Shown: positions 40,586 to 51,576, numbered from the stretch's first letter. The stretch: DNA of 64,000 nucleotides from Butyrivibrio sp. (GCA_015056575.1 SVGA01000003.1:1-64000); one strand, 5' to 3'. Program-made: numbers and translations. The notes: generated by a model from the letters alone, not told the origin.

Positions 40586-42211
40586 TTATTTAACAAGTGC
40601 CATGGGATCAACATCAACCTCCATGAGGCATGAACTGTCATCCGCAAGGAACTCTTTAAGCCTGTTATCAATATCACTGCTTCCGTCAATCTTTATAAAG
40701 CCCATTCCGTAAGCCTCGGCAATCTTGGAAAGCTCGGGATCGCCCTTTAATTCGACCATGGAATAATGGTCATTGTAGGCAAAGTGCTGATGCTCTCTCA
40801 CCATTCCCAGGAATCCGTTCTTCATGACAATGATCTTGACATTTATGCCGTACTGTCTCATGGTGGCAAGCTCCATCATGGACATCTGGAAAGCACCGTC
40901 GCCTATAACAGCAACAACCTGCTTATCCTTGTCGGCCATCTTGGCTCCCATCGCTGCAGGAATGGAATAGCCCATGGTTCCCATGCCGCCTGAAGTAAGG
41001 AACCTTCCGTTCCTGACAATATGATAGGTGCAGGACCAAATCTGATTCTGTCCAACATCGGCAACATAAATACCGTCATCCTTCATGGCATTGGAAAGCT
41101 TTGTGATAAAGCTTCCGGGATCCACGAATTCTTTTGAAGCGAAGGTTCTTTCTACCGACATCTCCTTCTTATAGCTGTTCAAAAGTTCCACCCATTCCTT
41201 GTGATCATCTGAGTGATCGTCATAGGTGAGAAACTCGCCAAAAATATTCTTGATATCGCCGACCAGCGGAATTGTGGGGCCGACGTTCTTGCCGATCTCC
41301 GCAGGATCAACATCTATGTGGACCATGACCTTGTTCTCTGTGATAAGGTCAGGTCTGTTTACTGCTCTGTCCGCAACTCTGGCTCCTACCATAAGAAGAA
41401 GATCAGATTCATTCATGGCTCTGTTGGCGTAGGATCGTCCGTTATTGCCCACCATACCAAAGTACAGCGGGTGCTCCGAGGGCATAACACCGATCCCCAT
41501 CATTGTGGAAACCACAGGGACATCGTTGAGCTCGGCAAACTTTAAGAGCTCACCTGAAGCGCCGCTAAGGTGTACACCGCCGCCCACGCAGATTATGGGC
41601 CTTTTAGCCTTCTCAACTTCCTTGATGACTTTTTTGATCTGGACTGTATTGCCCTTGACCGTAGGCTTGTAGGACCTCATGGAGATGGTCTCAGGATAAG
41701 CAAACTTGGACTCCAGCTCAGCTGTCTGAACATCAAAGGGGATGTCTATGAGGACAGGTCCTCTTCTTCCGGTTCCGGCAATGTAGAAAGCCTCCTTGAA
41801 CACCCTGGGGATATCGTTGACATCCCTTATAAGGTAACTGTATTTGACAAAAGACTCTACGGCACCCGTTATGTCAGCCTCCTGAAACACGTCACTTCCG
41901 ATCATATCGCTGTTGACCTGTCCTGTGATACACACAAGAGGAATGCTGTCTGCATAGGCTGTGGCAATACCTGTTATGAGGTTGGTGGCGCCGGGGCCCG
42001 ATGTGACGGCACAGACTCCCACTTTGCCGCTGATCCTTGCATATCCGCTGGCGCAGTGTGCGGCGTTCTGCTCTGTCCTTATGAGCACAGTCTTAATATC
42101 CGTGTCCAGAATCTTATTCCAGAACGGATCTATGGCAACTCCCGAATATCCGAAGATAACCTCGGTATTTTCCTTTTCCAGGCATTTTACAATGGCCTCT
42201 GCTCCTGTCAT
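40586..42211 (-). CDS. ilvB: Acetolactate synthase large subunit
   Basis: 541 residues, a ThDP-dependent enzyme condensing two pyruvates, or pyruvate and 2-oxobutyrate. The N-terminal catalytic glutamate lies in RTEQNAAHCASGYAR (about 41-55). The ThDP motif is GDGAFQMSMMELATMRQYGINVKIIVMKN-like (about 432-460, GDG...NN-type with MKN), and the FAD-binding central domain has the GxGVMPSEHP segment (about 250). It is slightly shorter than the enterobacterial enzyme. It lies 26 bp after metH on the same strand and is probably read from the same long transcript as well as from any nearby promoter. Confidence 0.95.
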   Translation of the reverse strand: MTGAEAIVKCLEKENTEVIFGYSGVAIDPFWNKILDTDIKTVLIRTEQNAAHCASGYARISGKVGVCAVTSGPGATNLITGIATAYADSIPLVCITGQVNSDMIGSDVFQEADITGAVESFVKYSYLIRDVNDIPRVFKEAFYIAGTGRRGPVLIDIPFDVQTAELESKFAYPETISMRSYKPTVKGNTVQIKKVIKEVEKAKRPIICVGGGVHLSGASGELLKFAELNDVPVVSTMMGIGVMPSEHPLYFGMVGNNGRSYANRAMNESDLLLMVGARVADRAVNRPDLITENKVMVHIDVDPAEIGKNVGPTIPLVGDIKNIFGEFLTYDDHSDDHKEWVELLNSYKKEMSVERTFASKEFVDPGSFITKLSNAMKDDGIYVADVGQNQIWSCTYHIVRNGRFLTSGGMGTMGYSIPAAMGAKMADKDKQVVAVIGDGAFQMSMMELATMRQYGINVKIIVMKNGFLGMVREHQHFAYNDHYSMVELKGDPELSKIAEAYGMGFIKIDGSSDIDNRLKEFLADDSSCLMEVDVDPMALVK

Positions 42212-42237
42212 TGCATCTCCTCCAATCAGTTACAAGT

Positions 42238-44748
42238 TTATCCCAATCTTAAAAGCTTTTTAATAACCCTTACTGCTTCCGCCGCATCTGCTGAATAGCC
42301 GTCTGCGCCGATCTCCTGCGAGTACTCCTCGGTGACTACCGCTCCGCCAACCATGATCTTGGCCTTTACCTTCTCTTTTTTGGCCAGCTCGATGACGTTC
42401 TTCATCTCCTTCATGGTGGTGGTCATAAGGGCAGATAGCGCGATAACACAGGCGTCGTTGTCCTTTGCAGCCTTAATGATGACCTCCGCCGGAACATCTT
42501 TGCCAAGGTCGATGACGTCAAAGCCGTAGTTCTTGAGCATCAAAGCCACCAGGTTCTTGCCTATATCGTGGATATCTCCGTGAACCGTGGCTATTATCAC
42601 AGTGGGAAGCTTCTTATCCGGGTCCGCATCCTTCTGAAGAAGTGGCTCCAGAATCCCTATGGAGATCTTCATGGCCTCCGCACCTGCAATGAGCTGCGGC
42701 AGGAAGAATTTTCCCTTGTCGAAGTAATCTCCAACTTCATTGATGGCGGGCATCAGAGCTTCATCCAGAATGGCCTTTGGATCGGTACCCATTTCAACGG
42801 CCTTTTTGGTGTCCTTTTCTATCTTGCGCCTTGCTCCGTCAATCACATCTTGTTTTATTATATCAATAATATTGTCCCCGGGAAAAGAAACATCTTCTTT
42901 CGCAGGGGCTGTTTGGGCAGCCGGTGTGACAACCGGAGGCAAATTCTTGGCAGCTTCTTTGGCGGCTTCCCTGACCGCAGCATAGCGCTGCATCCTCTGG
43001 ATGTACCTTATGTCCGCCCCTTCCTTGTTCATGAGAAGATCTGAAGCAAATGCTGCATTCACCAGCATTTCCTGTGCCGGGTTTGCTATGGCCATGGTAA
43101 GGCCCTTTTCTATGGCCATGGTGAGGAACGCAGTGTTTACGTTACTTCTCTCAGGCAGGCCAAAAGAAATATTGGACAGTCCGCCAACAGTAGCAAAGCC
43201 GTTTTTGTAGCAATACTCTATGGTATCAAGAGTATTACGAGCTGCCTTGGGCTCTGCGCCTACAGTAGCTACAAGGCCGTCCACAATGATATCTTCCTGG
43301 GTCAGACCCATATCATAGGCCTTCTGCGCCAGTTCTTTTATATTGGATATCTTCTCATCTGTATCCTTGGGAAGACCCTCAGGGCTTAAAGGAAGCAGGA
43401 TGAACATTGCACCGTACTTCTTTGCCAGGGGAAGGAAGGTCTCTGCCTTGCCCTTCTCCAGTGAAATCGAATTGATAAGAGCTCGTCCCGGATAAACGCG
43501 AAGTGCCGCCTCCATAACTTCCGCGCTGGAGGAATCTATGCAGAGAGGAAGGTCCGTGATGGTCATAACCTCTTCCAAGACCTTCAGCATCATATCCTTC
43601 TCGTCAATGCCACCCATGCCAACATTGATATCAAGGATTGAAGCTCCTTCCTGCTCCTGGCTTCTTGCAAACTCGGAAACCATATCAAGGCTTCCCTCGA
43701 GAAGTTCCTTCTGAAGCTTCTTCTTGCCTGTAGGATTTATGCGCTCTCCAACAATCATGAACAGATCGTCCATTCCAAAAGACAAAGCTCTTCTTTCGGA
43801 ACACAGATACCTGCGCCCACTGATCTTCCTTGCAAGAGGCCTGCCCTCTTCGTCAACAACTTCTATCTTTTTGGGGCCTTTATATCTTGCGCTCAGCTTT
43901 GCGATAAACTCGGGTGTTGTTCCGCAGCATCCGCCGATAACCGATGCACCTGCCTTTATAAGCCGCTCCATCTCATCTACAAAGACATCAGGTGCCATGT
44001 CATATTCCGTGGATCCGTCCTGAGTGACCTTTGGAAGTCCCGCATTGGGCTTGGCGATTACGGGAATATTGGTAACCCTTGCCATATCCCTTATGATCTC
44101 TTCCATCTTGTCGGGACCTGTTGAGCAGTTGGCACCTACAGCGCAGGCTCCAAGGGACTCAAGGCAGATAGCACCCGCCTCTGCTGTGCTTCCAAAAAGC
44201 GTCCTTCCGTCAGCCTCAAAGGTCATGGTAACCATTACAGCCATATCCGAGATCTCTTTGGCTGCAATAAGGGCTGCTCTGCATTCCTGAAGGCTCATCA
44301 TGGTCTCCACTACGATAATATCGCAGCCTGCCTTCTGAAGGATGCTTATCTGCTGCTTGTAGACCTCTATAAGTTCCTCGAATTCCAGATCTCCCACGGG
44401 CTTTAGCTGTCTTCCGGTCATGGTGACGTCTCCTGCCACCAGAACCTCCGGGCCAACAGCCTGCCTTGCCAGCTTTACAAGCTCTGTATTTATCTTCTCT
44501 ATGTCTTTTTCCAGGCCAAATTCCGCAAGCTTGATCCTGTTGCCGGTAAAGGTAGGTGCATAGACAATGTTTGCTCCGCTTTCGGCATATCGCCTCTGCA
44601 GATCCAGCATCACGTCCTTATGCTCCAGTATCCAGGCTTCCGGGCAGACTCCCGAGGGAAGTCCCGCCTTCATAAGGTTGGTGCCTGTAGCTCCGTCCAG
44701 GATCAGTATTTTATCTTTGGCAAATTCAAGAAACTGCTGTCTGTTCAT
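42238..44748 (-). CDS. metH: Cobalamin-dependent methionine synthase without reactivation domain
   Basis: 836 residues. The domains are in order: homocysteine-binding barrel (about 1-295; zinc ligands in GANCSTGPD near 207 and GGCCGTTPE near 272), folate-binding barrel (about 325-580, VGERINPTGKKK), B12-binding cap and Rossmann domain (about 640-836, VHGDIHDIGKN near 722, the cobalt-ligand histidine motif). The roughly 350-residue AdoMet-binding activation domain of E. coli MetH is absent, as in many anaerobes and Thermotoga, where a separate protein does this. It makes methionine from homocysteine and methyl-tetrahydrofolate. The start overlaps the acyltransferase end by 23 bp. Confidence 0.94.
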   Translation of the reverse strand: MNRQQFLEFAKDKILILDGATGTNLMKAGLPSGVCPEAWILEHKDVMLDLQRRYAESGANIVYAPTFTGNRIKLAEFGLEKDIEKINTELVKLARQAVGPEVLVAGDVTMTGRQLKPVGDLEFEELIEVYKQQISILQKAGCDIIVVETMMSLQECRAALIAAKEISDMAVMVTMTFEADGRTLFGSTAEAGAICLESLGACAVGANCSTGPDKMEEIIRDMARVTNIPVIAKPNAGLPKVTQDGSTEYDMAPDVFVDEMERLIKAGASVIGGCCGTTPEFIAKLSARYKGPKKIEVVDEEGRPLARKISGRRYLCSERRALSFGMDDLFMIVGERINPTGKKKLQKELLEGSLDMVSEFARSQEQEGASILDINVGMGGIDEKDMMLKVLEEVMTITDLPLCIDSSSAEVMEAALRVYPGRALINSISLEKGKAETFLPLAKKYGAMFILLPLSPEGLPKDTDEKISNIKELAQKAYDMGLTQEDIIVDGLVATVGAEPKAARNTLDTIEYCYKNGFATVGGLSNISFGLPERSNVNTAFLTMAIEKGLTMAIANPAQEMLVNAAFASDLLMNKEGADIRYIQRMQRYAAVREAAKEAAKNLPPVVTPAAQTAPAKEDVSFPGDNIIDIIKQDVIDGARRKIEKDTKKAVEMGTDPKAILDEALMPAINEVGDYFDKGKFFLPQLIAGAEAMKISIGILEPLLQKDADPDKKLPTVIIATVHGDIHDIGKNLVALMLKNYGFDVIDLGKDVPAEVIIKAAKDNDACVIALSALMTTTMKEMKNVIELAKKEKVKAKIMVGGAVVTEEYSQEIGADGYSADAAEAVRVIKKLLRLG

Positions 44749-45823
44749 CTAAATAACCTTTCTTAATAACAAAGGGAATGATTGCAAATATTATCAGGCT
44801 AAGAGCCATGACTATCAAGGGTTTCTGCCACATGGTGTAACCCGGGATAATACCGTTTTGTGACAGAAGGTCCAGCACCGCTATAAGCAGCACATGGTAA
44901 AAGTATATGTTGGAAGCCCCCATTTTGCCAAGCTTCCATAGAAACTTTCCGCAAGAAGGCCTTATTTCCGAAAGAAGAAGGATTCCGATAACAATGACCA
45001 CCGAGCCGATGAAGATCTCCTGGCTCCCGAAAATCCTGTCCTCAATAACGCTCATGACCATGCCGGCTGCAACCATAATGATTCCGGGCTTTCCAAAGCC
45101 CCCGGCATTATTCGCCGGCTCTTTTCCCAATGACTTATGTCCGTGATCATCAAGATACTGCCCCATTACAACTCCAAGGAGCACGAAGGGCATCCCGAAC
45201 AGGAGCCAGTTCCTTAGCATAAAGGGCGTGTGGATGCTGATGTCAAAGGGCCTTATGGGATAATAGATCCTAAGCCACTGCCCAAAGAAAAGAAGTCCCA
45301 GTAAAAGCGCCATCACCACCGTCTTGAAGCGTTTCATCAGCGGCGCAAAAATCATGATCAGTACATACACATAGATCATGGCAAACAGATACCACATGTG
45401 GTCGAAAACATAGGATCCGTCGTAAATGAATCTGCCGGAATTAAACAGGAAAAAGATAAACGCTTCATAGGCGTTGTACTTCATTGAGAACCACTCACCG
45501 ATACTCATGCCCTGCAGCATATTCACTGTCAGGGAAAAGAGTGTGTGGATGAAATAAACGATAGCAGTAACCTTAAGGAGTTTCAAAAGCTTTTTTGCCA
45601 TATGGGACCTGATCCCGGGGACATCTCCTTTTCTTAGCACATCGCTTCCGGAAAAGAGGAATCTGCCTGAAACCGCAAAAAAGAAAGGAACCGCAAATCT
45701 TGAAATGCTCCCAAACCCGTCGCCAAAAAAGCCGGGAAAGGGAGCGTGGATTGTTATCACAAAAAGACTCGCTATTAACTTGATAAGATAAAGAAACTCA
45801 TTGTCTTTCTTATTCGTCAACAC
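44726..45823 (-). CDS. Acyltransferase 3 family membrane protein
   Basis: 365 residues with about ten membrane segments. The N-terminal pattern (LYLIKLIASLFVITIHAPFPG, then SRFAVPFFFAVSGRFLF) carries the family's conserved His and the RxxVPxFFxxSG motif. Such enzymes O-acetylate sugars of exopolysaccharide or cell wall at the membrane; the substrate is unknown. The start is GTG (45823) or the adjoining TTG (45820); AAGGGG lies just upstream, closer to ideal for the TTG. It overlaps both the lipoprotein gene (14 bp) and metH (23 bp), so it is tightly packed in the operon. Confidence 0.85.
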   Translation of the reverse strand: MLTNKKDNEFLYLIKLIASLFVITIHAPFPGFFGDGFGSISRFAVPFFFAVSGRFLFSGSDVLRKGDVPGIRSHMAKKLLKLLKVTAIVYFIHTLFSLTVNMLQGMSIGEWFSMKYNAYEAFIFFLFNSGRFIYDGSYVFDHMWYLFAMIYVYVLIMIFAPLMKRFKTVVMALLLGLLFFGQWLRIYYPIRPFDISIHTPFMLRNWLLFGMPFVLLGVVMGQYLDDHGHKSLGKEPANNAGGFGKPGIIMVAAGMVMSVIEDRIFGSQEIFIGSVVIVIGILLLSEIRPSCGKFLWKLGKMGASNIYFYHVLLIAVLDLLSQNGIIPGYTMWQKPLIVMALSLIIFAIIPFVIKKGYLDEQTAVS

Positions 45824-46283
45824 TGACCCCTTCTACAGAGGGAACTTCCCCATGTAATACCTGAAGTATGACCATGGCTCTGTTGTTGGCCCTCTCATAG
45901 TACTGAGAAGCCAGAGCCTCATTGTCCTCATCAAAATCGCCGTCATAGGCCATGTGATAGAAATCATCGGCCTTCTGCATATAATCCGCTGCCTCACCGG
46001 GAAGATCGGAAATGCCGGAAAATTCTTCGGGAACCTCGAGACTTGCCATATCCTTGTAGCTTTCATTCATCTGGTCCAGCATCTTAAGAAGCTCTTCCTT
46101 GGAGCCGTCAGCCTCGGGATCAAGGGCATTGATGGCCTGATCGTAATATGAAAGACTTGAATAGAACTCCTCCATCTTTTCCCTGTAGTTCTCAAGCTCA
46201 GGGTCGCTTTTTTTGCCGCAGGCCGTAAGTACAGTAAGCCCGATGGCAATGATCACTATTTTACAATACTTTTTTAAATTCAA
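45810..46283 (-). CDS. Small lipoprotein
   Basis: 157 residues. The N-terminus has a basic stretch, a hydrophobic core and the lipobox LTAC (Cys about 22), so it is predicted to be lipid-anchored on the outer face of the membrane. The mature part is acidic and helical (about 30-150), with no domain I recognise. The start codon is TTG, overlapping the atpC stop (TTGA), with GGGGAG upstream. It follows the ATP synthase genes, but no link to the enzyme is known. Confidence 0.82.
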   Translation of the reverse strand: MNLKKYCKIVIIAIGLTVLTACGKKSDPELENYREKMEEFYSSLSYYDQAINALDPEADGSKEELLKMLDQMNESYKDMASLEVPEEFSGISDLPGEAADYMQKADDFYHMAYDGDFDEDNEALASQYYERANNRAMVILQVLHGEVPSVEGVSVDE

Positions 46284-46711
46284 TGTTTCTCCCCATATTT
46301 GGAAGCAGCATAAAGTCTTGCCTTGGCTCTCGCAAGCCCGTCTTGGGACTTCTTCAGCTCTTTTGGCGACTGCTTCTGACGAAGGTGATCCATGGCAAAA
46401 TCGTAGGCCTCTTTTGCCCTCTCAATATCGATCTCCTCCGGCCTTTCTACTGTATTTACTATAACTATGCACTTGTTGTCAACGGTAAACTGTACGCTCC
46501 CTAAGCTGACAACACCGTATAACCACTGCCCGTCAGGTTTCTTGATCTGGATAACTCCATCGTAGATCGCCAGGATCATCTCCTCATGCCCCGGCAGTAT
46601 TGCCAGTTCCCCATCGTCGCAGGGAAGAATTATCTCCTGAGCTTCATCTTCATAGAAGATGCCGTTTACGGATATGACCTGAAGGCTAAAGGTTTTTACC
46701 AAATCACTCAT
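46280..46711 (-). CDS. atpC: F-type ATP synthase epsilon subunit
   Basis: 143 residues. An N-terminal beta-sandwich (FSLQVISVNGIFYEDEAQEIILPCDDGELAILPGHEEMI) and a C-terminal helical hairpin (about 95-143) are as expected. Epsilon sits on the central stalk and can brake ATP hydrolysis. It is 3 bp downstream of atpD. It is the last ATP synthase gene before the lipoprotein and acyltransferase genes. Confidence 0.95.
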   Translation of the reverse strand: MSDLVKTFSLQVISVNGIFYEDEAQEIILPCDDGELAILPGHEEMILAIYDGVIQIKKPDGQWLYGVVSLGSVQFTVDNKCIVIVNTVERPEEIDIERAKEAYDFAMDHLRQKQSPKELKKSQDGLARAKARLYAASKYGEKH

Positions 46712-46714
46712 GTG

Positions 46715-48127
<1,413 letters not shown>

Positions 48128-49063
48128 TTATTTGTTCCTGGCTTCGGCCATCTTTTTGGCCTTCGTATCCTTGGCTTTTTTAAGAGCCTTGGCTCCGCTG
48201 ACAACCTCTGTTATCTCCTGGGTTATCATGGCCTGCCTCTGGGTATTGTAATTCCTTGTGAGAGTCCCCAGCATCTTGTCCGCGTTTTTGTTGGCGGAAT
48301 CCATGGCCATCATCCTGGCATTGTGGGCACTGCAGAAGGATTCCACCAGTGCGCCGTAGATAAATCCGGTGATGTAATTGGGAACTATATTATCAAGGAC
48401 CGCTGAGGGGCTTGGATCCATGCGGAACTCCTCAAGCATCATACCGGCAGGAGGTGCATCTTTTCTCACATCCTCGATGATGTCCAGAGGAAGGAGCTTC
48501 TCGAACCTGGCCTCGCTGGTTACGCCCTTCATGGTCGTATACACGATCATGAACTCGTCAATCTTGCGCTCATAGTAGTAGTCAAGGATCTCTGCCGCAA
48601 TCTTCCTGGCCCTGTGTAGGGTGGGATTCTGAGGGGTGAAGGAAAAGAACTCTTCAATCTCGATATTCTGAGAATTGAAATGATACCTTCCTATCTCGCC
48701 TATTACGAAGAGCTTCCACTGCCCTTTGAAGGAAGCAATACTCTCTTCTACTGTCCGAACCACATTGTGGTTGTAGGAACCTGCAAGACCCTTATCATCG
48801 GTGATAACGATGTAGCCTCTCTTTTTCTGCTCCTCAGGGATCTCACGCCTGGTCTCCAGGAAGATGTTATCTACTCCCTCGGGGAGGTGCCTTGCTACGC
48901 TCTTTATCATATCCTGAGAGGCGTAGAAAAAAGGCTCCGTCTCGGATAGCATCTTCTTGGCTTTCCTGAGCTTCGTGGAAGAGATCAGATACATCGCATT
49001 TGTAATTTTCCGAGTCTGATTGACGCTGTCAATCCTGTCTCTTATCTCTTTGATATTAGCCAA
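48128..49063 (-). CDS. atpG: F-type ATP synthase gamma subunit
   Basis: 311 residues, slightly longer than usual (about 285), with extra basic residues at the C-terminus (KALKKAKDTKAKKMAEARNK). The N-terminal helix IKEIRDRIDSVNQTRKITNAMYLIS and the C-terminal RNYNTQRQAMITQEITEVVSGA helix are typical of the rotating coiled coil. In most gamma subunits the protein ends shortly after this motif, so the 20-residue basic tail is unusual. The start codon is TTG (49063), with AGAGGT upstream; no nearby ATG would preserve the N-terminal helix. Confidence 0.95.
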   Translation of the reverse strand: MANIKEIRDRIDSVNQTRKITNAMYLISSTKLRKAKKMLSETEPFFYASQDMIKSVARHLPEGVDNIFLETRREIPEEQKKRGYIVITDDKGLAGSYNHNVVRTVEESIASFKGQWKLFVIGEIGRYHFNSQNIEIEEFFSFTPQNPTLHRARKIAAEILDYYYERKIDEFMIVYTTMKGVTSEARFEKLLPLDIIEDVRKDAPPAGMMLEEFRMDPSPSAVLDNIVPNYITGFIYGALVESFCSAHNARMMAMDSANKNADKMLGTLTRNYNTQRQAMITQEITEVVSGAKALKKAKDTKAKKMAEARNK

Positions 49064-49064
49064 A

Positions 49065-50822
49065 TCACTGTACCTCTATCTCGCTGTTGAACTTATCAAC
49101 AGCATCCAGTATCTGCCTTCTAAGGCTCTCGGGAAGATCTCCTCCCTTGGTGATCTCCTTACATATATCTTCATGCTCCGTATTAAAGTAAGTGATCAGC
49201 TTCTCCTTGTATTCCTGAACCTTCCCTACGGGAGTATTGTCAATTCTGCCCGCTCCCACTGCCACAAGAATGATGACCATCTCATGCATGGCAAGGGGAT
49301 GCTCAAGGGGCTGTTTTAACAGTTCCATCAGAATATCGCCGTGATTGAGCTGTTTTCTGGTGGTCTCGTCAAGATCGGAGCTGAACTGTGTAAACACAGC
49401 CATCTCTCTGTACTGGGCAAGATCCACTCTTATGCTGCCGGTGGCCTTCTTCATGGCCTTGGTCTGAGCCGCACTTCCCACACGTGATACGGAGAGTCCT
49501 ACATTCACCGCAGGTCTGATTCCCGCAAAGAACAGGTCGCTCTCAAGGAATATCTGTCCGTCTGTAATGGAAATAACGTTGGTAGGTATATATGCAGACA
49601 CATCTCCGGCCTGGGTCTCAATGATGGGAAGTGCCGTTATGGAGCCGCCGCCAAGTTCCGATGAAAGCTTACTGGATCTCTCAAGAAGCCTTGAGTGCAG
49701 GTAGAACACATCTCCCGGATAAGCCTCACGTCCCGGAGGACGCTCCAGCAAAAGAGACAGTGCCCTGTAAGCTACAGCGTGCTTGGAAAGGTCATCGTAA
49801 ACAATGAGAACATCCTTGCCCCGGTACATAAAGTACTCAGCCATAGAGGTTCCCGCATAGGGTGCAATATACTGAAGAGGCGCAGTATCTGCAGCAGTAG
49901 CGCAAACTACAGTTGTATACTTAAGCGCATCGTTCTTTTTAAGGGTCTGAATAATCTTGGAAACAGTGGATGCCTTCTGGCCTATTGCAACATAAATACA
50001 GATAACACCCTTTCCCTTCTGATTGATGATGGTATCAAGAGCAATGGAAGTCTTACCGGTCTGTCTGTCGCCGATGATAAGCTCTCTCTGGCCACGTCCT
50101 ATGGGGAACATGGTGTCGATCGAAAGGATTCCCGTCTCCATGGGCTCATTGACAGACTGCCTCTCCAGGATTCCGGGAGAGCGCTCTTCCACTGCCCTGT
50201 AGCCTGATTCCTTGATATCCCCAAGGCCGTCAATGGGAGCTCCCAGAGCGTCAACCACTCTGCCTATAAAGCCTTCACCCACGGGAACACCTGCTTCCTT
50301 GTAGGTTCTGACAGCGCGGCTTCCCTCTCTTATACCTTTATCACTGCCAAAGAGGATACATCCCACGTGATCTTCTCTGATGTCCTGGGCCATTCCCCTT
50401 GTTCCGTCTTCAAATTCGATTATCTCACCGTAAAAGGCGTGGTCTATTCCCTCCACGTTGGCAATGCCGTCACCAACCCAGGATACGGTTCCAACTTCCC
50501 TGTCCTTGACGGACAGCTCAAAGTTTTCAACCTTATCCCTTATCATGGAAATTATCCTGCTGGTATCGGTAGTACCAAGACCCGTCTTTATGGTATTGAG
50601 TTCTGCGCGAAGCTGTTTAGCTCTGCCCTCGTCACTCCAGTCGTATTCAAAATTGCCGCAGGTGACAATAAAGCCGCCTCCCATCTTAGGGTCCTGAACG
50701 CACTGTATTTCTACGGCGGCGCCTTCAAACTTATCCGAGAGGAGCTTTCTTATGCTATCAAGCTGGGAAGGGCTCGGAGCAGTAACTGCATAGCGCAGTG
50801 TTGCATTCATAGTATTATCCAT
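49065..50822 (-). CDS. atpA: F-type ATP synthase alpha subunit with delta-like N-terminal extension
   Basis: 585 residues against about 500 for normal alpha. The ATG at 50822 is chosen (GGAG 6 nt upstream); an in-frame ATG six codons earlier lies inside atpF. Residues about 1-75 (YAVTAPSPSQLDSIRKLL ... DPKMGGGFIVTCGNFEYD ... KQLRAEL) resemble the C-terminal domain of the delta subunit (VDPxxxGGxxxxxGDxxxDxSxxxRLxxLR). The regular alpha follows: VGTVSWVGDGIANVEG, Walker A GDRQTGKTSIA and LSALIGERPPGREAYPGD-like segment. No separate atpH lies between atpF and atpA. Confidence 0.93.
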   Translation of the reverse strand: MDNTMNATLRYAVTAPSPSQLDSIRKLLSDKFEGAAVEIQCVQDPKMGGGFIVTCGNFEYDWSDEGRAKQLRAELNTIKTGLGTTDTSRIISMIRDKVENFELSVKDREVGTVSWVGDGIANVEGIDHAFYGEIIEFEDGTRGMAQDIREDHVGCILFGSDKGIREGSRAVRTYKEAGVPVGEGFIGRVVDALGAPIDGLGDIKESGYRAVEERSPGILERQSVNEPMETGILSIDTMFPIGRGQRELIIGDRQTGKTSIALDTIINQKGKGVICIYVAIGQKASTVSKIIQTLKKNDALKYTTVVCATAADTAPLQYIAPYAGTSMAEYFMYRGKDVLIVYDDLSKHAVAYRALSLLLERPPGREAYPGDVFYLHSRLLERSSKLSSELGGGSITALPIIETQAGDVSAYIPTNVISITDGQIFLESDLFFAGIRPAVNVGLSVSRVGSAAQTKAMKKATGSIRVDLAQYREMAVFTQFSSDLDETTRKQLNHGDILMELLKQPLEHPLAMHEMVIILVAVGAGRIDNTPVGKVQEYKEKLITYFNTEHEDICKEITKGGDLPESLRRQILDAVDKFNSEIEVQ

Positions 50823-51306
50823 TATGTGCTCCGGCTTCACTTATAAATTTGTCATACAGCTGGCTGTCGTCCTCTGCGCTGTGCTTGGTAGCGGCAATCT
50901 TGGAAGCTGCATCGATAACCATATCCTTGAGCTGTCCCGCATACTCTTCCCTGGCCTTTTCAGCCTCAGCCTCGGCATTGTGCCTTGCCTCTGTGATGAT
51001 ACGCTCACCCTTCTTTCTGGCGTCAAGGACGATCTTCTCATATTCGTCATATCCCTGCTTCTTGATATCTGCAAGGATTGTCTCCTTCTCTTCCTCAGCC
51101 TGAGATATCTTGCGCTCGTACTCTCTCTTGGTGCTCTTAGCTTCCTCAAGAGCGATGTCAGCAGCCTTGGTGGCGCTGTCCACTTCCTCGCGGCGTTTCT
51201 CAAGAATCTCATCGATCCTGCCAAACAGGAACTTTTTGACCACAAAATAGAGAATGAGAAGGTTTATTATAGTACATGCAATATTGAAAATACTGATATT
51301 TAACAT
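50815..51306 (-). CDS. atpF: F-type ATP synthase b subunit
   Basis: 163 residues. One N-terminal membrane segment (IFNIACTIINLLILYFVVKKFLF, about 6-28) is followed by a long charged helix forming the peripheral stalk dimer. The C-terminus (QLYDKFISEAGAHNG) is that of an ordinary b subunit, so there is no b-delta fusion. It overlaps the alpha start by 8 bp. The stalk must here contact F1 without a conventional delta subunit. Confidence 0.95.
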   Translation of the reverse strand: MLNISIFNIACTIINLLILYFVVKKFLFGRIDEILEKRREEVDSATKAADIALEEAKSTKREYERKISQAEEEKETILADIKKQGYDEYEKIVLDARKKGERIITEARHNAEAEAEKAREEYAGQLKDMVIDAASKIAATKHSAEDDSQLYDKFISEAGAHNG

Positions 51307-51333
51307 GTTCTTCCCCTTTTTCTTATTTTTTGA

Positions 51334-51552
51334 TCATGAGAAAAGAATGATCATGATAGCTACTACGAATCCGTAAATAGCTGTTGCCTCTGCAAGAGCA
51401 CAACCAAGAAGCAGAAGTTTCATGATCTTGCTCTCAGCCTCAGGCTGACGTGCCACAGCATCTGTTGCCTTGGAGGTTGCGATACCGATTCCAAGTCCTG
51501 CGCCGATTCCGGTAAATGCAGCGATAGCTGCTCCGATTGCTGTTAAATTCAT
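51334..51552 (-). CDS. atpE: F-type ATP synthase c subunit
   Basis: 72 residues forming a two-helix hairpin with the polar loop ARQPE (about 34-38). The ion-binding carboxylate is Glu in LAEATAIYG (about 55). The extra ligands of Na+-type c subunits are missing: aligned to the Ilyobacter protein, the Gln in helix 1 is Ile and the Ser after the Glu is Ala. This predicts proton coupling. GGAGG precedes the ATG. Confidence 0.95.
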   Translation of the reverse strand: MNLTAIGAAIAAFTGIGAGLGIGIATSKATDAVARQPEAESKIMKLLLLGCALAEATAIYGFVVAIMIILFS

Positions 51553-51576
51553 ATTGTTTTCCTCCTTAAGTGATCT

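Noticed and set aside
51334..51552. Na+-coupled ATP synthase
   Set aside because: The c subunit lacks the Gln and Ser that accompany the Glu in known Na+-type rings, so proton coupling is more likely.
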